DNA of 20,571 nt from an uncultured Lachnospiraceae bacterium (GTDB lineage: Bacteria > Bacillota_A > Clostridia > Lachnospirales > Lachnospiraceae). Below, piece after piece: positions 7,682 to 14,390 of this stretch. A program made the position numbers and the translations under genes. Location: assembly GCA_902795985.1 (NCBI GenBank), contig CADBNG010000122.1, positions 1 through 20,571 of the forward strand, read 5' to 3'. The notes under the pieces were generated by a model. That model was not told the DNA's origin. It worked only from the letters and a program-made list of their open reading frames with translations, and did no database searches. Every line of letters starts with the position of its first letter. Position 1 is the first letter of the stretch.

Positions 7682-9074
7682 GTCCTACGTCTTCGTATCC
7701 TACCTGTTCGTGATTCTCTTTGCCGGAATGATCGTCTACATGGTCTATTTCCAGCTGGTAAAGAGCGAGGAACTGCAGGCCAGCCCTTACAACCGGCATC
7801 AGGAGCTGTATTCCAGGGACGTGGTCCGGGGATCCATCCTGGCCCTTTCCGGGGATCCGGTGGCCTATACGGAAACGAACGAAGAAGGAAACGAATACCG
7901 GGTTTATCCTTACGGCCGCCTTTTTGCCCATACCGTCGGTTATTCGGATTATGGCGCTGCGGGGCTTGAAGCCACGCAGAACAGCGTGCTGCTCCAGTCC
8001 CATGAGGGCCTGCTGGAGCAGGTGGAAAATGATCTGAACGACCAGAAAAACTACGCGGACAATCTGGTGTCGACCCTGTATCCCGGCATCAGCACCGCGG
8101 CGTATGAAGCGCTGGGCGACAGGAAGGGCGCCGTGATTGTGCTGGACGCCAACTCCGGGAAAGTGCGGGCCTGCATCAGTAAGCCGGATTTTGATCCGAA
8201 TACGGTTTATGAAGACTGGGAAGCCTTAAATACCGAAGATTCGGGCAGCCCCTTCCTGAACCGTGCCCTGCAGGGCCTTTATGAACCCGGATCGACGTTT
8301 AAAATGGTTACCGCCCTGGCGTTCATTCATGAGCACCCGGACGACTGGTCCGACTTTACGTTTGAATGTACCGGTGAATACACAGCGGGTTCTTATACCA
8401 TGCACTGCAGCAACGGCGCGGTCCACGGGCAGGAATCCCTGGCCGATGCCTTTGCCAATTCCTGCAACTGCGCTTTTTCCTATATCGCGACCCAGTGCCT
8501 TTCCGACACCGCGCTGAAGGAAACGGCGGAACGGCTGGGCTTCAACAGGAATTTCATTACGGAGCTGCCGACGTCCGTCTGTTCCTTCGAACTGGAAAAC
8601 CAGTATGAGGACGGCCTGACCATGCAGACGGCCATTGGCCAGGGAGACACGATGGCGAGTCCTCTCCAGATGGCCCTGATCGCGCAGGCCGTATATCACG
8701 ACGGAGTGATGATGCGACCGGGCTTTATCAGCCACATTCTCAGCAGCAGCGGGACGATGGTCGAGGACAATATGCCGGTAGAACTCGGAAGGGTAATGAG
8801 CTCCGGAGAAGCGACGATTATGAAGCAGCTGATGCGCGCCGTCGTCGAACGGGGAACGGCCGGAGCGCTGACAGATCTTCCCTGGAACATCTGCGGTAAG
8901 ACCGGAACGGCGGAATACGACAACGATGAAGGCTATTCTCATTCCTGGTTTGTAGGATTTTCAAATACCGGACAAAATGATATAGTAGTAGCAGTGATTG
9001 TGGAAGAAGCGGGTCCGGATGAGTCGCCTGCGCAGTGGATCGCGCGCGCCTGCTTTGAAAGGTGGTTTTCCTGA
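7608..9074 (+). CDS. Class B penicillin-binding protein (peptidoglycan D,D-transpeptidase), PbpA-like
   Basis: The enzyme cross-links peptide stems outside the membrane. From the ATG at 7608 it has 488 residues. A single membrane anchor lies at about 22-43 (YVFVSYLFVILFAGMIVYMV), followed by a short N-terminal region with SRDVVRGSILALSGDPVAYT. The transpeptidase motifs are complete: PGSTFK with Ser229 and Lys232, SCN at 285-287, and KTGTAE starting at Lys431. A GTG at 7599 would add three residues, and a TTG at 7635 is also possible; ribosome sites do not decide clearly. The gene overlaps the SEDS gene by 74 bases, which supports a matched SEDS-PBP pair. The short N-terminal module resembles the PbpA partner of actinobacterial RodA more than PBP2 or FtsI with large pedestal domains. 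Confidence 0.93.
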   Translation: MLRERKQRNLKNESGKKPKTASTGKSYVFVSYLFVILFAGMIVYMVYFQLVKSEELQASPYNRHQELYSRDVVRGSILALSGDPVAYTETNEEGNEYRVYPYGRLFAHTVGYSDYGAAGLEATQNSVLLQSHEGLLEQVENDLNDQKNYADNLVSTLYPGISTAAYEALGDRKGAVIVLDANSGKVRACISKPDFDPNTVYEDWEALNTEDSGSPFLNRALQGLYEPGSTFKMVTALAFIHEHPDDWSDFTFECTGEYTAGSYTMHCSNGAVHGQESLADAFANSCNCAFSYIATQCLSDTALKETAERLGFNRNFITELPTSVCSFELENQYEDGLTMQTAIGQGDTMASPLQMALIAQAVYHDGVMMRPGFISHILSSSGTMVEDNMPVELGRVMSSGEATIMKQLMRAVVERGTAGALTDLPWNICGKTGTAEYDNDEGYSHSWFVGFSNTGQNDIVVAVIVEEAGPDESPAQWIARACFERWFS

Positions 9075-9077
9075 CAG

Positions 9078-9407
9078 ATGGCCCAGTGGTATGACAAACT
9101 CTATATCGGACAGAAGGCCGCGCTGATGTTCGACCGCATCTACCAGAGCGTCGAGCAGGAGCGTTTCCTGCCGGGTGTCTTTCTGATCACCCTTTCGTCG
9201 AATCCGAAAGAGCAGCTGGACATCTTTGACAGCATTTATCTGTACATGCCCGCGCTTCGCAGACGGCTGCAGCCGGTCATCGGCATCGCGGCGGGCAGGG
9301 AGGAGGCACTCACACTGTTCCAGGCGATCGCGAAGGATGTTTATCGGAAAACGAACAGCCTGAATATCCGGGCTTATTTTGAAGAACGGATCCGGCCGGA
9401 AGAATAA
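9078..9407 (+). CDS. Small uncharacterised protein downstream of the SEDS-PBP pair
   Basis: The 109-residue protein starts three bases after the PBP stop and ends in a charged tail. I do not recognise a family. It has no signal peptide, no membrane helix and no cysteine. The composition suggests a soluble alpha/beta fold: MAQWYDKLYIGQKAALMFDR, then a hydrophobic strand GVFLITLSSNP, a helical EQLDIFDSIYLYMPALRRR, a second strand VIGIAAGREEALTLF, and a C-terminal helix. The IGIAAGREEALTLFQ segment looks like a strand-turn-helix. Codon use and GC are like its neighbours, and the tight spacing argues that it is a real gene of the same operon. Function is unknown; a regulator or adaptor for wall synthesis would be only a guess from position. 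Confidence 0.75.
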   Translation: MAQWYDKLYIGQKAALMFDRIYQSVEQERFLPGVFLITLSSNPKEQLDIFDSIYLYMPALRRRLQPVIGIAAGREEALTLFQAIAKDVYRKTNSLNIRAYFEERIRPEE

Positions 9408-9449
9408 CGGCGCCGGATGCCGGGATGACGGGGGAAATATCGGCAGAGG

Positions 9450-10283
9450 ATGATCCTTTCCAAGATCGGGATAATATTACTTGTTTTTCTCGGCATTGTC
9501 ATCGTGCTGCTTCTTTTGCTGCTGTTTTTGCCGTTTGTCTACCGCGCGCATGTCGTAAAGAACGGGGAGTTTGCCGTTAACGCCGAGGTTTGCTGGCTGT
9601 TCCGTTTCCTGCATGTGACCGTTTCTTTTACCGGAGGGGAATTGGACTGGGACGTGAAAGTCGCAGGGCGCTCCCTGAAGGGACTGCTGACCGGTGAAAA
9701 GAGGAAGGAAAAGAAGAAACAGAAAGAACGGGAGAAAGCCGAGAACCAGCCGGTCATCATGCCGGGCGAGAAAGCGGACCGGCAGGTCGCCAAAGACGCG
9801 AAAGCCGCCGCGAAACACGAGATCAAAGTCAAGAAGGGAAAGAAAAAAGCGCGCCGGGATATCTATGAGGAAGGCGAAGGGGTCCCTCTGATCGAAAAGA
9901 TCAAAAACAGGGTTCTTGGAGTCATCGAAAAGATCCGGCTCGCCCTGAAGGTCTATTCGGCATTCCAGGCCGTAAAGAAGACCCTGTTCCGGCTGATCCG
10001 GCACGTCCTGCCGAAAAAGATCGAAGGTTTTGTGCATTTCGGATTTGAGGATCCGTCCCTGACGGGCAGGATCCTGGCGGCGGTCTGTTCCGTTTATCCG
10101 CTTATCCCGGAAAAACTGAAGATCCAGCCGGATTTCACAGAGGTGGTATTCGAATGTGATCTGTGGATCAAAGGGAGGATCATGCTGATCATCGTCTTAA
10201 TCTGCGGATTGAAGATATACTTCAACAAAGAAGTCAAAGCTGCCATGGGCAGAATACCGAAGAAACAAAAAGCAAGGAGGTAA
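9450..10283 (+). CDS. DUF2953 membrane protein (YtfI-like)
   Basis: The product has 277 residues. An N-terminal membrane helix at about 7-33 (IGIILLVFLGIVIVLLLLLL) is followed by a strand-rich stretch with VNAEVCWLFRFLHVTVSF, as in DUF2953 proteins. A very basic linker (KRKEKKKQKEREKAE) lies near residues 84-135. The DUF2953 signature continues with GFVHFGFEDPSLTGRILAAV and VVFECDLWIKGRIMLIIVLI, the latter a second hydrophobic segment. The gene lies four bases before a GerW/YtfJ gene, the same order as ytfI-ytfJ in Bacillus, which is the best support for the call. No biochemical role is established for YtfI; a sporulation link is inferred from its partner. Confidence 0.82.
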   Translation: MILSKIGIILLVFLGIVIVLLLLLLFLPFVYRAHVVKNGEFAVNAEVCWLFRFLHVTVSFTGGELDWDVKVAGRSLKGLLTGEKRKEKKKQKEREKAENQPVIMPGEKADRQVAKDAKAAAKHEIKVKKGKKKARRDIYEEGEGVPLIEKIKNRVLGVIEKIRLALKVYSAFQAVKKTLFRLIRHVLPKKIEGFVHFGFEDPSLTGRILAAVCSVYPLIPEKLKIQPDFTEVVFECDLWIKGRIMLIIVLICGLKIYFNKEVKAAMGRIPKKQKARR

Positions 10284-10287
10284 GTAA

Positions 10288-10674
10288 ATGTCGGTCATTA
10301 ATGAAAACGTGGAAGCCCTGCTGAAAAATGTGGACGGTTATCTGAACTCCAAGACGGTCGTAGGCGAACCGATCAAGGTCGGAGATAACATTCTCGTGCC
10401 GCTTTCGGAGGTCTCCTTCGGCGTCGGCGCAGGCGATTTCGGAAGCAGCAGCAGCCAGAGCAAGGGCGGCGGCGGACTGGGCGCCAAGATCTCGCCGGCG
10501 GCGATCCTGGTCGTCACTCCGAACGGAACGAAGATGGTGAGCGTAAAGAGCTCCGACGCGATCGGCAAGATCATGGACATGGTACCGGATCTCGTGAATA
10601 AATTTACGGACGGGAAATTCCCCTTCGGAAAATCAGCGGAAGAACCGGCAAAGGACGAAGGGCTGGCAGACTGA
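10288..10674 (+). CDS. GerW family sporulation protein (YtfJ-like)
   Basis: The 128-residue protein has the family layout. Residues 1-50 (NVEALLKNVDGYLNSKTVVGEPIKVGDNILVPLSEVSFGVGAG) are followed by a Gly/Ser-rich loop (SSSSQSKGGGGLGAKI). Then comes the strand pair AAILVVTPNGTKMVSV and a C-terminal IMDMVPDLVNKF helix. Family members are made in sporulating cells, and in Bacillus GerW is needed for germination in response to some nutrients. The molecular function is unknown. A strong AAGGAGG ribosome site sits upstream of the ATG. A spore-associated gene inside a run of housekeeping genes suggests either an internal promoter or a family role beyond spores. xdhC begins one base after its stop. 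Confidence 0.92.
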   Translation: MSVINENVEALLKNVDGYLNSKTVVGEPIKVGDNILVPLSEVSFGVGAGDFGSSSSQSKGGGGLGAKISPAAILVVTPNGTKMVSVKSSDAIGKIMDMVPDLVNKFTDGKFPFGKSAEEPAKDEGLAD

Positions 10675-10675
10675 G

Positions 10676-11707
10676 ATGAAGAATCTATTACAGGTCGTTA
10701 ACCGCGCGCTGGGCGAAGGCCGGGATCTGGTGCTTGTCACCATTGTTTCCGGCGAAAGGCATACCCCGGGAAGGGAAGGCTTTGCCATGGCTGTTTCTTC
10801 GGACGGGCGTCTGTTCGGCACGATCGGCGGCGGAGCGGTTGAACTCCGAAGCGAACAGAGAGCATTACAGCTCCTGAAAGAAAAGAAGTCCGTGCTGGAG
10901 ACTTTCCGCCTGTATCCGAATGATACGTCGGATATCGGTATGGTATGCGGAGGGGACAATGACGTCTGGTTCCGCTACATTTCGGCTGAGGACGAATCCG
11001 TGAAGGAAACGATCCGGACCGCCCTGGCCCGGATTGAAAACGGGCAGCAGGCCTGGTTTGTGATGGAAGTATCCGGGAACGGCGCTTTCTCCCTTTACAG
11101 CGAAAAGGACGGGCTGATCACCGGAGATCTTCCGGAAGAACTGTACCCGGAACTGAAAAGGCTTCCGGCGGTTTATGAGACGGCCGGCCGGCGCTTTTTT
11201 GCGCGGCGGCTCATGGACGACGGGCAGGTTTATCTGTTCGGCGGCGGACACATTTCCCAGGCGCTTGCGCCGATTCTGGTGAAACTGGGCTTTGAGTGCA
11301 CCGTTGCGGACGACCGGGAGGAATTTACGGATCCGGCCCTTTTCGGCGGGGCGAAAACCTGCCGGATCAATCCGGCGGATATTTCCGCGCTGACCGAGCG
11401 GATCACCGATGCGGATTATATCTGCATCATGACCCACGGCCATAAGGATGATTACGAAATCCAGCGCCAGGTCATGAAAACCGAAGCACGGTATATCGGC
11501 GTGATCGGCAGCGCCCGGAAACAGAATTTTGTCCGGAGCAAACTGTTTGCCGACGGTTATACGGAAGAAGACTTTGCCAATGTCGTATCGCCCATCGGCC
11601 TGAACATCGGCGCGGATACGGCGGAAGAGATCGCCGTGAGCATCGCGGCGCAGCTCATAATGGTGCGTTCCGGCCGGGGCTGCGGCGAAAAGGACTGGAA
11701 GCGGTGA
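10676..11707 (+). CDS. XdhC/CoxI family protein (molybdenum cofactor insertion and maturation)
   Basis: XdhC proteins bind sulfurated molybdenum cofactor and hand it to xanthine-dehydrogenase-type apoenzymes. The 343-residue product has the N-terminal XdhC/CoxI domain (LVTIVSGERHTPGREGFAMAV, then TIGGGAVE, then MVCGGD near residue 90). The C-terminal Rossmann-like domain has GQVYLFGGGHISQALAPIL, CIMTHGHKDDYEI and YIGVIGSARKQNFV. The motif often written GGCVE is GGAVE here, while the cysteine of the CGG motif is kept. The gene starts one base after gerW and overlaps the next gene by four bases (GTGA). No xanthine-dehydrogenase-type enzyme is encoded in the window; the only Mo enzyme nearby is of the DMSO-reductase family. 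Confidence 0.9.
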   Translation: MKNLLQVVNRALGEGRDLVLVTIVSGERHTPGREGFAMAVSSDGRLFGTIGGGAVELRSEQRALQLLKEKKSVLETFRLYPNDTSDIGMVCGGDNDVWFRYISAEDESVKETIRTALARIENGQQAWFVMEVSGNGAFSLYSEKDGLITGDLPEELYPELKRLPAVYETAGRRFFARRLMDDGQVYLFGGGHISQALAPILVKLGFECTVADDREEFTDPALFGGAKTCRINPADISALTERITDADYICIMTHGHKDDYEIQRQVMKTEARYIGVIGSARKQNFVRSKLFADGYTEEDFANVVSPIGLNIGADTAEEIAVSIAAQLIMVRSGRGCGEKDWKR

Positions 11708-12357
11708 TTCATACGGAACAGATTCTGCCGGGCAAAAAGACGGGTGGACTCATCGCGGCCGCCGGCCGTTCCAGCCGGATGGGCGCGTTAAAGCCCCTGC
11801 TCCCGCTGGGGGACGAAACGCTTCTTCGCCGGGGAATTCTGACCTTTCTTGCGGCGGGCGTTTCCCCGATTGTAATCGTCACAGGCCGGGAAGCACGGGC
11901 AGTGGAAGAGAGCGTGGCGGATCTTCCCGTGGAATGCGTCCGGAACCCGGACTATCAGACGACCCAGATGCTCGATTCGATCCGGCTCGGGCTGAAAAGA
12001 CTGCAGGGACGCTGCGAAAGGGTCGTATTTGCTCCGGCAGACGCGCCGCTTTACAGTATGGATACCGTTCGTACCGTGGCGGAGTCGGAAGCGCCGGTCT
12101 GCGTTCCGGAACACCAGGGAACATTCGGGCATCCGGCGGCTTTCGACGCGGAGCTGATTCCCCGGATTCTTTCCTATGAAGGACCGGGAGGGCTGGCCGG
12201 CGCGCTGGATTCCCTGGGCGGAAGATGCCCGGTGCCGTGTCCGGATCCCGGAGCGTATATGGATGCGGATACGCCCGATGACTATGAACGGCTGAAAGCC
12301 TATTACGAACAGATCTCAGGAAAACAAGATGCGTACGATCCTTCTGATCCGTCATGA
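11704..12357 (+). CDS. MocA-like nucleotidyltransferase (predicted molybdopterin cytidylyltransferase family)
   Basis: The 217-residue protein has the nucleotidyltransferase signature GGLIAAAGRSSRMGALKPLLPL, in which the G-x-S-x-R-M-G-x-x-K pattern binds the nucleotide and metal. Also seen are FAPADAPLYS, equivalent to the metal-binding P-x-D, and TFGHPAAFDAELIP, the GHP motif of the MocA/MobA-like group. MocA joins CMP to Mo-molybdopterin to form the cytosine dinucleotide cofactor. Related sequences act on other small substrates, so the specificity is inferred from adjacency to XdhC. The GTG start overlaps the xdhC stop, and the 3' end overlaps the next gene by 29 bases, so the three genes are tightly coupled. 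Confidence 0.83.
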   Translation: MIHTEQILPGKKTGGLIAAAGRSSRMGALKPLLPLGDETLLRRGILTFLAAGVSPIVIVTGREARAVEESVADLPVECVRNPDYQTTQMLDSIRLGLKRLQGRCERVVFAPADAPLYSMDTVRTVAESEAPVCVPEHQGTFGHPAAFDAELIPRILSYEGPGGLAGALDSLGGRCPVPCPDPGAYMDADTPDDYERLKAYYEQISGKQDAYDPSDPS

Positions 12358-13420
12358 AGAACCGGCTTTCCCGGAAGGAAGAAAAACCTGCCTGGGGAGA
12401 AGAGACCTTCCGCTTTCCGAAAAGGGAAGAATCAGTGCCCTGCGCCTGAAAAAGGTCCTGCAGCCGGTTTCCGGGACGCAGGTGATTTCCAGCCCGCTGC
12501 GGAGGTGTATCGAAACATCCGAAGCCGCAGGCTTTTCTTCGGGGACCGGTTCCTGCCTGTCCTTTTTTATTGACCCGGGCTTCGCCGAGATCGATACCGG
12601 GGAATGGGACGGGAGAACCTTTGAGGAAATCAGGGAGCGCTGGCCGGAACGGTATGCGAAAAGGGGTGAAGATCCCTGGAACGAGCCGTTCCCCGGCGGG
12701 GAAAGCTTTGCGTCCGCCGCGGTCCGGAGTATGAACGCACTGAGAAATCAGCTGGAACGGCAGCCGTTCGGTGACCTGCTGATCTTTACGCACCGCGGCG
12801 TGATCCGGACGCTGTATGCGGACCTTGGCCTGTGCGGTGAGAAGGAGGCGCTGGAATTGCCCTGCGGCTACGGATCTGTCCATGCGTTTCTGACGGAAGA
12901 GGACGGGAGCGTCATTGCAGCCGGGGATGTTCCGGCTGCGGAGGGCAGAAAGGCTTTTCCGGATAACGGAGAATGCAGCCGGCTGTTCGACAAATACAAT
13001 ACCCCGGAGCATGTCCGGGCACATTGCCGTGCCGTGGCTGAGGAAGCGGTCCGGATCGCAAAAGAACAGAACCGGAAAGGATACGGGCTCAATCTCGAAG
13101 CGGTTCGCTCCGCCGCAATGCTGCACGATATTGCCCGTACCGAAAAAAAACACGCGAAGGCCGGCGCGGCCATCCTGATGAAGGAAGGGTATCCCCTGAT
13201 CGCTCCGATCGTCGGGGATCATATGGAGCTCCCTGAAGGGGAAGAGAGAATCTCCGAAAAAAGCGTGGTGTTTTATGCGGACAAAAGAATCCGCGGAACC
13301 GGAAGCGTTTCACTTTCGGAACGCTATCTGGAAGGAAAAGATGAAAAAGCGCTGCCGTTTGCGAAACGGAAGTATATCCAGGCGCTGCGCATACAGAAAC
13401 TGTTTGATGAAGAAGCCTGA
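12329..13420 (+). CDS. Histidine phosphatase - HD domain fusion protein
   Basis: The 363-residue product contains two hydrolase domains. Residues 1 to about 195 are a histidine phosphatase (phosphoglycerate mutase-like, similar to alpha-ribazole phosphatases). LLIRHEEP holds the phospho-accepting His, SPLRRCIETS the phosphate-binding Arg, FAEIDTGEWDG the acid, and IFTHRGVIRTL the second His. The usual RHG is RHE, and THGG is THRG. Residues about 215-345 form an HD domain (HVRAHCRAVAEEAV, then AAMLHDIART, then KKHAKAGAAIL and GDHMELP), a metal-dependent phosphohydrolase fold. The substrate is unknown. Its place after XdhC and MocA suggests processing of a nucleotide or cofactor intermediate. 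The ATG lies in the last 29 bases of the mocA-like gene, with AGGAAA about 8 bases upstream. Confidence 0.85.
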   Translation: MRTILLIRHEEPAFPEGRKTCLGRRDLPLSEKGRISALRLKKVLQPVSGTQVISSPLRRCIETSEAAGFSSGTGSCLSFFIDPGFAEIDTGEWDGRTFEEIRERWPERYAKRGEDPWNEPFPGGESFASAAVRSMNALRNQLERQPFGDLLIFTHRGVIRTLYADLGLCGEKEALELPCGYGSVHAFLTEEDGSVIAAGDVPAAEGRKAFPDNGECSRLFDKYNTPEHVRAHCRAVAEEAVRIAKEQNRKGYGLNLEAVRSAAMLHDIARTEKKHAKAGAAILMKEGYPLIAPIVGDHMELPEGEERISEKSVVFYADKRIRGTGSVSLSERYLEGKDEKALPFAKRKYIQALRIQKLFDEEA

Positions 13421-13444
13421 CCGGACGGAAGGAAAGGAGAGACA

Positions 13445-14371
13445 ATGGGAAAGAAGATACTGGTGATCGGCGGCACTTATTTCGCCGGAAGAGTTTTTGC
13501 GATTATAGGAAGCCGCAAAGGGTATGAACTGACTTTCCTCAACCGCGGCCGGTTTTCGATGAAATATCTGGGAGAGACCGTGCGGGAGGTCAAAGCCGAC
13601 CGGACGGATCCCGTGAGCCTGAAAAACTGCGGGGCGGAAGGCCGTTTTGATGCCGTTGTGGATTTCTGCGCGTACGAACCGCTGGATATCCGGAAGGTTC
13701 TGGAGAATCTTTCCGTTTCCACCAAAAAATATATCTATATGAGCACGGCGGACGTCTACAAGCGTACGGGAGCCGTCCTGAACGAGGAATGCGAACGGCA
13801 GGATACCCGTCCGGAGGATCCGGTCGGCCTGTATACCTATAAAAAGAAACTGCTGGAGGACGAACTGGCTGAAGCGGCGAAGGAGCAGGGCTTTGCTTAT
13901 ACGATTCTCCGCCCGGCTTTTATTTACGGCCCGTATAATTACGCGCCGAGGGAATCGGTATACATCCGGAACCTGATCCGGAAAGAGCCGGTCTATCAGC
14001 CGACGGATGCCTCCGGAAGCTTCCAGATGGCTTATGTGACGGATGTAGCGGAGATCATTTCGGCATGCATCGAAAACGACGCCGCGGATAACCGGGCCTT
14101 TAACGTCAGCGCGCCGGAAGTGCTGGATTACGGTAAATTCCTGACAGTCCTGGAGAAGGTTTCCGGGCTGAAAGCGGAAAACCTTGTTCCTGTGACCGTC
14201 CGGGACGTGATTGCCCGGAATATCCCGCTGCCGTTCCCTCTGACCGAGGCGGAAAGCGAGCGCTTTGACGGAAGCCTGGTCTGCAAGGAACTGGGAGTGA
14301 CGTACACCGATATCGAAACCGGGATGAAAAAGACGTTCGATGCCTTCCGGCCGGTCTATGAGCAGCAGTAA
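13445..14371 (+). CDS. NAD-dependent epimerase/dehydratase family protein (extended SDR)
   Basis: The 308-residue product has an N-terminal Rossmann fold with VIGGTYFAGRVFA, the G-x-x-G-x-x-G nucleotide-binding loop, at about residues 8-20. DAVVDFCAYEP and YIYMSTADVY follow, the latter holding the SDR Ser/Thr region. The catalytic Tyr-x-x-x-Lys is in GLYTYKKKLLEDEL, and YTILRPAFIYGP is the conserved strand after it. The sequence is closest to the atypical group of sugar-nucleotide or mRNA-binding-like SDRs (isoflavone-reductase and CSP41-type neighbours), so the substrate cannot be named. AAAGGAG sits a few bases before the ATG. It separates the phosphatase-HD gene from the molybdoenzyme and may simply be a passenger in the operon. 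Confidence 0.85.
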   Translation: MGKKILVIGGTYFAGRVFAIIGSRKGYELTFLNRGRFSMKYLGETVREVKADRTDPVSLKNCGAEGRFDAVVDFCAYEPLDIRKVLENLSVSTKKYIYMSTADVYKRTGAVLNEECERQDTRPEDPVGLYTYKKKLLEDELAEAAKEQGFAYTILRPAFIYGPYNYAPRESVYIRNLIRKEPVYQPTDASGSFQMAYVTDVAEIISACIENDAADNRAFNVSAPEVLDYGKFLTVLEKVSGLKAENLVPVTVRDVIARNIPLPFPLTEAESERFDGSLVCKELGVTYTDIETGMKKTFDAFRPVYEQQ

Positions 14372-14390
14372 AACAGGGGACAAAGCCAGG

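Noticed and set aside
11879..13222. Minus-strand frame of 447 codons across the mocA-like and phosphatase-HD genes
   Set aside because: It spans two motif-bearing plus-strand genes and has Pro/Arg/Phe-rich antisense composition.
14340..14390. Upstream start of the molybdoenzyme gene
   Set aside because: It would overlap the epimerase gene and has no ribosome site or Tat motif; the ATG at 14391 begins just before the conserved N-terminus.
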